A stretch of DNA of 33,646 bases, taken from assembly GCA_900769275.1 (NCBI GenBank), contig CAAGGA010000012.1, forward strand, positions 1-33,646. The letters are read 5' to 3'. Below the pieces are notes generated by a model. The model ran no database searches. It had not been told where the DNA came from and saw only the letters and a program-made list of their open reading frames with translations. Numbering within the stretch: the first letter of the stretch is position 1; each line of letters starts with the position of its first letter. The position numbers and the translations under genes were made by a program. Below, one piece after another: positions 6,054-14,094 of the stretch. Source of the stretch: an uncultured Prevotella sp. Its GTDB lineage: Bacteria > Bacteroidota > Bacteroidia > Bacteroidales > Bacteroidaceae.

Positions 6054-8120
6054 ATGAGAAAAACATTAATTACCTTGCTTTCTCTCCTCACGATGTCGGG
6101 AACGCAAGCTCAGAACTACAGAGAAAACCTCTCACGTGGCTTGATTGCCGTGCCTATGGAGAGCGGGTACATGGTATCATGGCGCTACCTTGCCACAGAT
6201 GCCAAAGAGACGACGTTCGACATACTGCGCGACGGGAAAGTGATAGCAGAAAAACTGACTGGAGCCACTTGCCTTGTCGATACTGCAGGCACTGCCAAAA
6301 GCAAATATTCTGTACGTTGTACCACAGACAATACCCTGACAGAAGGCACTACATGGGCGCAGCCATTCCTCTCCATCCCTCTCGTCAGACCGGAGAATGG
6401 CGTCACTCCTGACGGAAGAAGCTATTCCTATTCCCCGAACGACTGTTCGACAGGCGATGTAGATGGCGACGGGGACTATGAGATAATCCTCAAATGGGAC
6501 CCATCCAACGCACATGACAACGCACACGACGGATATACCGGAAACGTCATTCTCGACTGTTACGAAATCAGCACCGACTCCCTCTCCAACTTCCGTTGGC
6601 GCATTGACCTTGGCAGGAACATCCGTGCCGGTGCCCACTACACCCAGTTCCTCATCTATGACTTTGACGGTGACGGCAAGGCGGAGATGATATGCAAGAC
6701 AGCTCCCGGCAGCAAGGACGGCAAAGGACGTTACGTTACCGAAGCTGCAACTGACCCAGACATCCTCAATGCAGACAACATGGCGAATTACGTGGAGCGA
6801 AACGGACGCATCTTCTCAGGCCCTGAGTACCTTACCGTCTTCTCCGGCGAGGATGGACACGCCATTCATACTATCTATTACAACCCCAACCGAGCCTTCG
6901 GAGTAGGAGGCGCACCACGCTATTCCACGAAAGAATGGGGAGACGGCACACCGGGAAACCGCGGAGAGCGTTATCTTGCCTGCGTGGCATTCGTCGATGG
7001 ACGGGACAAAAACCCATGTGCCGTGATGTGCAGAGGCTATTATACATCCTCAAACCTTTGGGCTGTGCGTTTCGACGGAAAACTACTTACCACCAATTGG
7101 CTGCACCATAGCAGTTCGCCACACGACTGGACCGTCACCGACAGCGAAGGAAAAGTGAGGGCAAAAGCCGAAAACCTCAACGGTTCCTCCTACGGACAGG
7201 GAGCACACAGCATTGCCGTTGCCGATGTGGACGGAGACGGATGCGACGAGATAACATACGGTTCCTGTGCCATCGACCATGACGGCACACTGCTCTACAC
7301 TACCAATCTCGGACACGGTGACGCACAGCATCTGGGCGACCTCGACCCCGACCGCCCGGGCTTGGAGTACTATATGGTACATGAATCCCGCCCATTCGGT
7401 GCAGACCTGCGCGATGCCTGCACGGGAGAAATCCTCTTCCGCATCACCGACAACGACGATACAGGACGCGGTGTCTGCGCCGACATCGACCCGAAACACC
7501 GCGGAGCAGAGTTCTGGTGTTCCGCAGCGAAACGCATCCACGACATAAAAGGCAACATAATAGCCGAGACAGCCTCATGGACACCGCAGAATTTCCGCAT
7601 CTTCTGGGACGGAGACCCTTACGAGGAACTGATAGGCAACGGCAGGAACAACAGCAATTTCCAGCGTCCCGCCAACAGGAGACCGCCCATGTCAGCCGGA
7701 AACAGGAAAACACCCATGCCGGATGACGGCAGGAAAGCACCCATGTCAGATGACAACAAGCATGACAAACGACCGCAGACACCGGCATATTACATAGCAA
7801 AATGGAACGGTGCCTCATGCGATTACGTACTCATCAACGGCAAAAACCTCAGCGATTACGGCAACTCCGCCTCATGCAACGGCACAAAAGCGACACCTTG
7901 CCTGCAGGCCGACATACTCGGTGACTGGAGAGAAGAACTGATACTCTTCGACAACAACGACAAGGCACACCTAAACATCTTCTCCACCAATATCCCTACC
8001 TCATACCGTGTACCGACCCTGATGCATGACCACGTATATCGAATGGGCGTGGCATGGCAGAACGTTTCCTACAACCAGCCCCCTCATCTCGGTTATTATT
8101 TGCCTGATTACGTAAAATAA
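6054..8120 (+). CDS. Rhamnogalacturonan lyase, PL11 family
   Basis: Predicted 688-residue secreted polysaccharide lyase resembling family PL11 (Bacillus YesW/YesX), which cleaves the rhamnogalacturonan-I backbone by beta-elimination. A signal peptide spans about residues 1-19, cut after SGTQA. An N-terminal beta-sandwich is followed by an eight-bladed-propeller-like region with calcium-binding loops DVDGDGD (135-141) and DFDGDGKAE (203-211), plus VDGDG near 393. Length is slightly over the usual 600-620, explained partly by a low-complexity insert at about 540-571 made of related NRxxPM and GRKAPM units rich in Pro, Arg, Met and Asp. The divergent GH43-GH28 gene and paired promoters suggest co-regulation in pectin use. 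No SusC/D pair is adjacent. No type IX sorting domain is seen at the C-terminus. Confidence 0.88.
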   Translation: MRKTLITLLSLLTMSGTQAQNYRENLSRGLIAVPMESGYMVSWRYLATDAKETTFDILRDGKVIAEKLTGATCLVDTAGTAKSKYSVRCTTDNTLTEGTTWAQPFLSIPLVRPENGVTPDGRSYSYSPNDCSTGDVDGDGDYEIILKWDPSNAHDNAHDGYTGNVILDCYEISTDSLSNFRWRIDLGRNIRAGAHYTQFLIYDFDGDGKAEMICKTAPGSKDGKGRYVTEAATDPDILNADNMANYVERNGRIFSGPEYLTVFSGEDGHAIHTIYYNPNRAFGVGGAPRYSTKEWGDGTPGNRGERYLACVAFVDGRDKNPCAVMCRGYYTSSNLWAVRFDGKLLTTNWLHHSSSPHDWTVTDSEGKVRAKAENLNGSSYGQGAHSIAVADVDGDGCDEITYGSCAIDHDGTLLYTTNLGHGDAQHLGDLDPDRPGLEYYMVHESRPFGADLRDACTGEILFRITDNDDTGRGVCADIDPKHRGAEFWCSAAKRIHDIKGNIIAETASWTPQNFRIFWDGDPYEELIGNGRNNSNFQRPANRRPPMSAGNRKTPMPDDGRKAPMSDDNKHDKRPQTPAYYIAKWNGASCDYVLINGKNLSDYGNSASCNGTKATPCLQADILGDWREELILFDNNDKAHLNIFSTNIPTSYRVPTLMHDHVYRMGVAWQNVSYNQPPHLGYYLPDYVK

Positions 8121-8155
8121 TCGGCAATCATGCAAGGCAAACGGACATTTTTTTG

Positions 8156-8163
8156 TAACTTTG
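8156..8163 (+). promoter_or_regulatory. -7 element upstream of holB
   Basis: TAACTTTG matches TAnnTTTG, but the position 20 nt upstream reads GCAA, so there is no recognisable -33 box. The last four bases fall in the left arm of the inverted repeat at 8160-8196. Confidence 0.45.
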
Positions 8164-8196
8164 CATCGGGATTGTGCCAATCAATCCTGATGCAAA
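8160..8196. repeat. 15-bp inverted repeat in the holB leader
   Basis: TTTGCATCGGGATTG (8160-8174) pairs with CAATCCTGATGCAAA (8182-8196) across a 7-nt loop. The only mismatch would be a G-U pair in RNA. It starts inside the -7 box and ends 38 nt before the holB ATG. There is no T-run after it, so it is not a normal terminator; an operator or leader RNA hairpin are both possible. Confidence 0.7.
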
Positions 8197-8234
8197 GCGA
8201 CAAAAAAACGTGACAAGACTCCTGCCAAGACACA

Positions 8235-9407
8235 ATGAGATTCAGTGACGTCATAGGACAGAACGAAATGGCTGACCGCCTCCGCAGCCTGGCTGACCGC
8301 CAGCGGTTGCCGCATGCCATCATGCTCTGCGGTCCGGAAGGATCGGGAAAACTTGCCTTGGCCACCGCTCTTGCATCCTATATGTTGTGTACCGGAAAAG
8401 AAGATGCCGTCCCCTCCGGCAGTACAGGAGACGCCGCCAAGGACTGCTGCGGACAATGTCCTGCCTGCGTCATGCTGAAGAACTGGCAGCACCCGGACCT
8501 GCATTTCACGTTTCCCGCCATCCGTCCGAAGAAACTGTCAAGCGACAAACCCTACTCCAGCGAAGACTACATGCAGGAATGGTATGAGATGCTGAACAAT
8601 AAAGGACCTTATTTCTCCCTGCCCAAATGGCTTGAAAGCATCAAGGTGGAGAACCAGCAGTGTACCATCCCCGTAGGAGAGAGTGACAGACTGACAAGGA
8701 TTCTCTCCATAAAGTCCAATCAAGGCGGGAAAAAGATATGCATCATCTGGCTTCCGGAGAAAATGAACACGGAGTGCGCCAACAAACTGCTGAAACTTAT
8801 CGAGGAGCCACCCTCCGGGACTCATTTCATCATGGCGAGCGAACATCCCGAACTCCTCCTTGAGACAATACGAAGCCGGGTGCAACGTTTCGATATGAAA
8901 GGCATCTCCACAGACTGCATCATCGACGCACTAATAAAAAAAAGAGGTCTTGACGAGGAAGATGCGACAAGGATAGCAAGACTTGCAGGAGGTAGTTGGA
9001 CAAAGGCAACGTCTCTGCTTGAGCCAGGCAATGAGGAGGAATTCTTCTATGACCTCTACGTCATGCTCATGCGTCTGGCATATCAAAAGAAAGTGGCTGA
9101 CCTGAAGAAATGGGCTGACCGGGTTGCCGGACTGGGACGGGAGAAACAGATAAGAATGCTGAAAGCCTTCCAAAGACTTACAAGGGAGTTCTTCATGTAC
9201 AACTTCCACCTGCCCGCCCTCAACCGGCTGACAGTAGAAGAGGAAAAATTTGCCGTAAAGTTTGCGCCTTTTATCAATGAGAACAACATCATTGGTATAT
9301 ACGAACTCCTTCAGAGAGTAATCCGGGACATCGGGCAGAACGCAGGAGCAAAGATACAGTTCTTTGACCTTACCATGAAGATGGCTGTACTGATACACCG
9401 GAGATAA
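8235..9407 (+). CDS. holB: DNA polymerase III delta' subunit
   Basis: Predicted 390-residue clamp-loader subunit of the AAA+ family, part of the complex that loads the beta clamp at the replication fork. It shows GPEGSGK at 33-39 (P-loop), a zinc-ribbon-like cysteine cluster at 71, 72, 75 and 78 (CCGQCPAC), KLLKLIEEPP in the middle as in DnaX/HolB proteins, and SRVQRF in the position of the SRC-type sensor motif. Length fits Bacteroidota HolB. The ATG at 8235 gives the expected start MRFSDVIGQ. The RicT-like gene follows about 100 bp later on the same strand, a neighbourhood also common outside this phylum (holB beside yaaT/ricT in Bacillus), which supports both calls. Confidence 0.92.
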   Translation: MRFSDVIGQNEMADRLRSLADRQRLPHAIMLCGPEGSGKLALATALASYMLCTGKEDAVPSGSTGDAAKDCCGQCPACVMLKNWQHPDLHFTFPAIRPKKLSSDKPYSSEDYMQEWYEMLNNKGPYFSLPKWLESIKVENQQCTIPVGESDRLTRILSIKSNQGGKKICIIWLPEKMNTECANKLLKLIEEPPSGTHFIMASEHPELLLETIRSRVQRFDMKGISTDCIIDALIKKRGLDEEDATRIARLAGGSWTKATSLLEPGNEEEFFYDLYVMLMRLAYQKKVADLKKWADRVAGLGREKQIRMLKAFQRLTREFFMYNFHLPALNRLTVEEEKFAVKFAPFINENNIIGIYELLQRVIRDIGQNAGAKIQFFDLTMKMAVLIHRR

Positions 9408-9462
9408 CCGCATCCCGTTTTCCCTTCATTGCAGCGCAGTCAGAAAGGCAGCGCAGTGCAAT

Positions 9463-9498
9463 CAACTAAACAACTAAACAACTAAACAACAAAACAAC
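9463..9498 (+). repeat. AACAACTA tandem tract before the RicT-like gene
   Basis: An A/C-only tract of AACTAAAC-type 8-bp units ending in AACAAAACAAC, directly before the RicT-like gene. Similar tracts precede macA (14041-14090) and the histidine-kinase remnant (17331-17372). Just upstream GCAGCGCAGT occurs twice (9431-9440, 9448-9457). Here the tract has no complementary partner arm, unlike the other two sites. Confidence 0.65.
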
Positions 9499-9514
9499 AT
9501 TGAACTACGAAAAT

Positions 9515-10663
9515 ATGAAATTCACTCTTGCCACAGGTTGTGGAAGAGGTCTCTGTCGCAACAGCTGCTCACGCTCTGACCGCCAGTTGAATGTATATGA
9601 CTGGCTGGCTGACGTGCCCGACAATGCTGCGAGCACAGATTTGGTGGAGGTACAATTCAAGAATACCCGCAAGGGATATTATCACAACGTGAACGGACTT
9701 GACCTCAAGAAAGGAGACTGGGTGGCTGTGGAAGCCAATCCTGGACATGACATCGGCATCGTTACCCTTACAGGTCGCCTCGCTGCACTGCAGGTAAAGA
9801 AAGCAAACCTCAAGTCGGCAGACGACATACGTCGCATATACCGCTTTGCCAAAGAAAACGACATGGAGAAATATGAAGAGGCAAAGGCACGCGAACACTC
9901 CACAATGATAGAGAGCCGACAGATAGCAAAGGGACTCGGACTGCAGATGAAGATAGGCGACGTGGAATATCAGGGAGACGGAAACAAAGCCATCTTCTAC
10001 TATATAGCCGATGAACGCGTGGATTTCAGACAGCTCATCAAGGACCTTGCCGCTGCTTTCCACGTCAGGATAGAGATGAAACAGATCGGAGCAAGACAGG
10101 AAGCAGGACGCATCGGAGGCACCGGACCATGCGGACGCGAACTCTGCTGCGCCACATGGATGAAGAATTTCTCCAGCGTATCCACCCTGGCGGCACGCTA
10201 TCAGGACATCTCCCTCAATCCGCAGAAACTGGCAGGAATGTGTGCCAAACTGAAATGCTGTCTCAATTACGAAGTCGATAACTATATGGAAGCCGGCAAG
10301 AAGATGCCACCGCGCGATGCCGTGCTTGAGACCTCCGACGGCGATTACTATTTCTTCAAGCAGGATATTCTCGCCGGTATCGTCACCTACTCCACCGACA
10401 AACGTCTTGCAGCCAATCTTGAGACGATAACAGCAGAACGAGCCTGCGAGATTATGGCCATGAACAAACGTGGCGAGAGACCTGAACAGTTACAGCCAGA
10501 AGGCTCAAACCGTACGGAGCAGAAGCCTGTGGATTTGCTTGATGGTGCCGACCTTACACGATTCGACAAAGCCAAAAAGAAGAAAAAGAAGAATAATCGC
10601 CAGCGTGACAACAAAGCACAGCACAAGGACAAGGACAAGGCAGGAAACAACCAAACCACATGA
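9515..10663 (+). CDS. ricT: PSP1-domain protein, RicT/YaaT-like
   Basis: Predicted 382-residue cytoplasmic protein of the PSP1/RicT family. In Bacillus, RicT works with RicA and RicF as an iron-sulfur complex affecting RNA processing and phosphorelay activity; its role in Bacteroidota is not established. Visible features are a cysteine-rich N-terminus (GCGRGLCRNSC), the PSP1 core with GPCGRELCC followed by CAKLKCCLNYE, and a basic tail rich in KKKKKK and DKDKDK that is probably disordered. ATG 9515 is chosen; a TTG at 9500 in the same frame would add five residues. The stop overlaps the gldH start by ATGA, so the two are probably translationally coupled. It follows holB with no terminator between. 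Confidence 0.85.
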   Translation: MKFTLATGCGRGLCRNSCSRSDRQLNVYDWLADVPDNAASTDLVEVQFKNTRKGYYHNVNGLDLKKGDWVAVEANPGHDIGIVTLTGRLAALQVKKANLKSADDIRRIYRFAKENDMEKYEEAKAREHSTMIESRQIAKGLGLQMKIGDVEYQGDGNKAIFYYIADERVDFRQLIKDLAAAFHVRIEMKQIGARQEAGRIGGTGPCGRELCCATWMKNFSSVSTLAARYQDISLNPQKLAGMCAKLKCCLNYEVDNYMEAGKKMPPRDAVLETSDGDYYFFKQDILAGIVTYSTDKRLAANLETITAERACEIMAMNKRGERPEQLQPEGSNRTEQKPVDLLDGADLTRFDKAKKKKKKNNRQRDNKAQHKDKDKAGNNQTT

Positions 10664-11163
10664 AACGCCCACAACATACACAAAGGACACTGACAATGCT
10701 CTTATCGGCATTGTCAGTGTCCTTATTGCTTTCATGCGGTTTCCGCAGCATATATCATAAATACCAGGAGACACCGGTGCAAGGATGGGAGAAGAACGAC
10801 ACTCTGTCCTTTGACATTCCCACAATACAGCATTCCGGCATCTACCGTTCTGTCATCGGACTGAGGATATGCAAGAACTTTCCTTTCACCGACCTCTACC
10901 TCATTGTCGAGCACACAATACTTCCACGCACGGAGACTGTGCGTGACACCGTGCGCTGCACCATTGCCGATGAAGACGGGAAACTGAAATCACAGGGCGT
11001 GACATATCATCAGTATCAATATCCCATTGCCGACCTGCAACTCGAAAAGGGTGATTCCCTACACATCACCGTGCGTCACTGCATGAAACGCGACATACTG
11101 CCCGGCATATCAGACATCGGCATACAGCTGCAGACAGGCATACAGACGTCCCATGCTAAGTAA
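10660..11163 (+). CDS. gldH: GldH-like lipoprotein
   Basis: Predicted 167-residue lipoprotein resembling GldH, named for gliding motility in Flavobacterium but widespread in non-gliding Bacteroidota, where its task is unclear. The N-terminus is basic, followed by a hydrophobic stretch and the lipobox-like LLLSCG with Cys at about 26. The body has the alternating strands of a small beta-sandwich (SDIGIQLQ near the end). Length matches GldH (about 150-170). The start codon overlaps the preceding stop (ATGA), so expression is likely linked to the holB-ricT transcript. It converges on the PorT-like gene with only 14 bp between the stop codons. Assigned by resemblance only; motility is not implied. 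Confidence 0.82.
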   Translation: MKRPQHTQRTLTMLLSALSVSLLLSCGFRSIYHKYQETPVQGWEKNDTLSFDIPTIQHSGIYRSVIGLRICKNFPFTDLYLIVEHTILPRTETVRDTVRCTIADEDGKLKSQGVTYHQYQYPIADLQLEKGDSLHITVRHCMKRDILPGISDIGIQLQTGIQTSHAK

Positions 11164-11177
11164 GTAGGCATAGTCTC

Positions 11178-11930
11178 CTACTCGAAATAGAACGTAAGGG
11201 CAACGATACTGCTCCGTGCACTATTCACACTTGCAGCATATTTGTATTGGTTTTTGTCTTTCACATCATATTTATAGTCCTTGTTCAGCCGGTCGGAAAG
11301 GGAATACATAAACTTCAGTTCCGGACGCAACTTGAAGAAAGGGAGATAGAAATCACATCCCATTCCCACCTCAAAGAATACCTCCGTACTCTTCATCCTG
11401 ATATAATCATTGGACTTTGCCGAGAGATTTATCATCGGAGCTATACCTGCCATCACGTAAGGACGATGGTTGTTGAAACGCTTGGCTGCATAAATCAGGT
11501 CCATGGCACATGCCACATACACCGTCTTCAGATTCTGACGATCAAACTGCTCCACGTCCCCCTGCGACAAAGGACGCAGGTCACGGAAAGTGACATGCCT
11601 GCTGCCAAAGTACAGCGTCGGAGCAACACGAGCAGCAAAATACTCTGACAGACGCATCTCACCAAGCACTCCGACATGAAAGCCCATATCCCACCTATCC
11701 TGCTCACAAGTCACAAGCGACTCCGACTCATTGCCCTCATCATCCGTGAACGTCACGGGACCTGCATTGCCGAACTCCATCCCCTGGAAATGCGTTCCCA
11801 CGATAACACCGAAGTGCATCGGGCGCAGGTCGCAATAAGGGCGGTGCTGCACAGTCCTCTCCTGAGCATAAAGCGCAAGACTGAGCACTATATATATAAA
11901 TAAGGTGTAAAGCCTTTTCATATTCATCAT
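11178..11930 (-). CDS. porT: PorT-family outer-membrane beta-barrel protein
   Basis: Predicted 250-residue outer-membrane barrel resembling PorT, a component needed for type IX secretion in Porphyromonas gingivalis. A signal peptide ends near YAQ (about residue 22). The body contains alternating hydrophobic strands (FGVIVGTHFQGMEF, VGVLGEMRLSEYFAARVAPTLYFG, PYVMAGIAPMINL) and ends in the aromatic residue of VALTFYFE, as many barrels do. Length agrees with PorT (about 240). Start codons at 11930 and 11921 are both plausible. It is expressed alone, converging with gldH; no exact TAnnTTTG box was found upstream. A general PorT/opacity-type barrel with another role cannot be excluded, as no other secretion-system genes lie in the window. 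Confidence 0.82.
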   Translation of the reverse strand: MMNMKRLYTLFIYIVLSLALYAQERTVQHRPYCDLRPMHFGVIVGTHFQGMEFGNAGPVTFTDDEGNESESLVTCEQDRWDMGFHVGVLGEMRLSEYFAARVAPTLYFGSRHVTFRDLRPLSQGDVEQFDRQNLKTVYVACAMDLIYAAKRFNNHRPYVMAGIAPMINLSAKSNDYIRMKSTEVFFEVGMGCDFYLPFFKLRPELKFMYSLSDRLNKDYKYDVKDKNQYKYAASVNSARSSIVALTFYFE

Positions 11931-12064
11931 ATATTCAGAACGCAGGAAAAGACAAAAAATTGCAGTAATCCGGCAAAATAACCCCGACTCCCTTTCCTAC
12001 ACATACCCATATTGCATGAAAAGGACAGGCAAGAACCTTTTTTTGAAAAAAAGACTCCACATTG

Positions 12065-12096
12065 TTAGGTATTTTCAAAAGAAAGCATTAACTTTG
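12065..12096 (+). promoter_or_regulatory. Promoter of the ferredoxin gene
   Basis: TAACTTTG at 12089-12096 matches the -7 consensus; 20 nt upstream TTAG (12065-12068) matches TTTG at three of four bases. The leader would be about 100 nt long before the ATG at 12206. Confidence 0.6.
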
Positions 12097-12205
12097 CACT
12101 CACGATAAGACAACAATCCGCAATGTGCGGAAGCAACCTGCCATCAAAGGCATAGACATGGATTATACACATTCATTATTAACATAATAAAAAAACTGAA
12201 ACATT

Positions 12206-12373
12206 ATGGCTTACGTAATTAGCAGCGACTGCATCGCATGCGGTACTTGTATCGACGAATGTCCGTCAGAGGCTATCTCTGCAGGTGACATCTATTCTAT
12301 CAACCCAGATGCCTGCACAGAGTGTGGCACATGTGCTGATGTATGTCCGAACGAGGCTATCAGCCTTGGTTAA
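12206..12373 (+). CDS. Two-cluster 2[4Fe-4S] ferredoxin
   Basis: Predicted 55-residue cytoplasmic clostridial-type ferredoxin carrying low-potential electrons for anaerobic oxidoreductases such as pyruvate:ferredoxin oxidoreductase. Two CxxCxxCxxxCP motifs are intact: Cys 9, 12, 15 and 19, and Cys 37, 40, 43 and 47, each ending in CP. Translation runs from MAYVISSDC to EAISLG and stop. The length is exactly that of small clostridial ferredoxins (about 55). It has its own promoter at 12065-12096 and a strong intrinsic terminator 32 nt after the stop, so it is a single-gene transcript, probably highly expressed. The redox partner is not identifiable here. Confidence 0.95.
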   Translation: MAYVISSDCIACGTCIDECPSEAISAGDIYSINPDACTECGTCADVCPNEAISLG

Positions 12374-12405
12374 TACGATGCTTCCAAAACCTATAGGAAG
12401 TAAAC

Positions 12406-12443
12406 AAAAGAGGTGAATGTGCACTGCGCATTCACCTCTTTTT
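12406..12443 (+). terminator. Intrinsic terminator of the ferredoxin gene
   Basis: A 17-bp stem (12406-12422 with 12426-12442, one G-U pair in RNA) around the 3-nt loop ACT ends in CTCTTTTT. The stem begins AAAAGAGGTGAATG and is followed by a T-run, so it could also work in the opposite direction. Confidence 0.9.
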
Positions 12444-12578
12444 CGTTTCTATATGATAAAAGATTCGAATACATACAAGAAAACAATACCCCTCAGCTAT
12501 CTCTGGGGTTAATGTAAGTTAAAATAGAAGAAACGAACGGACAATCAAGTCAAAACGTAGTAAAAAGAATATAAAAGG

Positions 12579-12610
12579 CTTGCTTCTTATCTGCAAAATC
12601 GGTACTTTTG
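12579..12610 (+). promoter_or_regulatory. Promoter of the efflux operon
   Basis: TACTTTTG at 12603-12610 with CTTG (one mismatch to TTTG) exactly 20 nt upstream at 12579-12582. It leaves a very short leader before the TolC start at 12623 or 12635 and excludes the TTG start at 12608, which lies inside the -7 box. The preceding 12444-12578 holds a weak CCCC...GGGG inverted repeat and nothing else that I can identify. Confidence 0.65.
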
Positions 12611-12622
12611 CCGACGAAACAC

Positions 12623-13972
12623 ATGATAACGACTATGAACATAACATTGAAAACAATTCTCACGGCGGTCCTTTCGGGTGCTCTCATGTGTGCAGGAGCG
12701 CAGAGAAAATGGACCTTGCAGGAATGTATCGACTATGCAGCGCAGAACAATATCTCGCTGAAGAAGTCGTCACTGCAGGGACAGATGAACCGAGAGGAAC
12801 TGCTTGCGTCCAAGGCGCAGCTGCTGCCGTCACTCAGTCTCTCGACAAACCAGAACGTCAACTATCGCCCATGGCCTGACGCAGGACAGGCTACGGTGTC
12901 AAACGGCTACGTGCAGTCAGGAGTAGAAAAGGTGTATTACAACGGTTCTTACTCCGTCGCAGGCAACTGGACGGTATGGAACGGTAACAGGAACGTAAAC
13001 CAAGTGAAGCTGAACCGCCTCGCTGTCGAGCAGAATGCTTATGACTCTATCACTACGGCACGCAACATCGAGGAGCAGATAGCCCAGTATTATGTACAGA
13101 TAGCATATACGGAGGAGAATGTGGCTGTGCAGAAAGCGGCTCTCGAAGCGGCAATCGTAAATGAAAACCGCGGCAAGGAAATGCAGGAAGTGGGCAAGAT
13201 GAGCAAGGCAGACCTTATGCAACTGACCGCTCAGAGGGCGCAGGACGAATATAACGTCGTGCAGGCGGAGAGTGAAGTAAGGAATTACAAACGGCAGTTG
13301 AAGCAGTTGCTGCAGATTACCGATGCGGAGGAGTTCTCCATCGCCGGTTTTGATGCCTCCGATGCCATGGCGACGGCAGAGATTCCAGCCTTGCAGACAG
13401 TCTATGAGAATGCCCTGAGCAACCGTCCTGAGTTCAAGAGCCTCGCCCTCCAACTCGAAAGCAGCGACATAAGCAGCAGGATAGCCAAGGCGCAGGGACT
13501 TCCCACGGTGGGCCTCAACGTCAGTGCCGGCACGAATACGACGAGTATGGGCGACGAGGACTGGGGCAATCAGGCGAAGCAGAACTTCAGTCTCGGTGCG
13601 GGAGTAAGCATCAGCGTGCCTATCATCGACCAGAGGCAGAAGCGCACTGCCGTCAACAAAGCGGAACTGTCACGGCAACAGACCCTCCTTGACCTTGAGG
13701 AGAAGCGCATCTCGCTCTACAGTACGCTGGAAAACTACTGGATTCAGGCGGAGAACAAGCAGGTGCAATACAAGGCTGCGAAGGTGAGCACGGAAAGTGC
13801 GGAAGCGAGTTACGACCTTCTGAGCGAACAGTTCCGCCTCGGACTGAAAAACATCGTAGAGTTGCAGGAAGGCAAGAACCGCCTGCTCTCCGCACGTCAG
13901 AGTGAACTGCAAAGCAAATATATGGCAATCCTCAACATCAAGATGCTGGAGTTTTACCAGAGGGGAGAGTGA
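12623..13972 (+). CDS. TolC-family outer-membrane efflux protein
   Basis: Predicted 449-residue outer-membrane channel of the TolC/OEP family, forming the exit duct of a tripartite pump. A signal peptide ends around GALMCAGA, followed by WTLQECIDYAAQNNISLK, the typical opening of Bacteroidota TolC proteins, and two long helical repeats with LLASKAQLLPSLSLS and, in the second half, AKAQGLPTVGLNVSAG. Length fits the family (430-480). Start codons at 12623 and 12635 are both possible; 12635 gives the shorter signal peptide. The gene opens an operon with a MacA-like adaptor and a MacB-like ATPase and permease downstream. The cargo of the pump is unknown. Confidence 0.92.
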   Translation: MITTMNITLKTILTAVLSGALMCAGAQRKWTLQECIDYAAQNNISLKKSSLQGQMNREELLASKAQLLPSLSLSTNQNVNYRPWPDAGQATVSNGYVQSGVEKVYYNGSYSVAGNWTVWNGNRNVNQVKLNRLAVEQNAYDSITTARNIEEQIAQYYVQIAYTEENVAVQKAALEAAIVNENRGKEMQEVGKMSKADLMQLTAQRAQDEYNVVQAESEVRNYKRQLKQLLQITDAEEFSIAGFDASDAMATAEIPALQTVYENALSNRPEFKSLALQLESSDISSRIAKAQGLPTVGLNVSAGTNTTSMGDEDWGNQAKQNFSLGAGVSISVPIIDQRQKRTAVNKAELSRQQTLLDLEEKRISLYSTLENYWIQAENKQVQYKAAKVSTESAEASYDLLSEQFRLGLKNIVELQEGKNRLLSARQSELQSKYMAILNIKMLEFYQRGE

Positions 13973-13978
13973 GGAGGT

Positions 13979-14094
13979 GTTGTTTGGTTGTTTAGTTGTT
14001 TAGTCGTTTGGTTGGATGTGCCTCAAACGAGTCGAAAACAAACAACTAAACAACTAAACAACAAAACCACAAAACAACAAAAACTAAACCACAA
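13979..14094 (+). repeat. AACAACTA-type repeat forming a long hairpin between tolC and macA
   Basis: GTTGTTTAGTTGTTTAG (13987-14003) pairs perfectly with 14046-14062, and nested inside TCGTTTG (14004-14010) pairs with CAAACGA (14024-14030). The A/C tract then continues to the macA start. Lying inside an operon, such a hairpin could attenuate or protect the downstream message; no T-run follows it. Confidence 0.75.
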
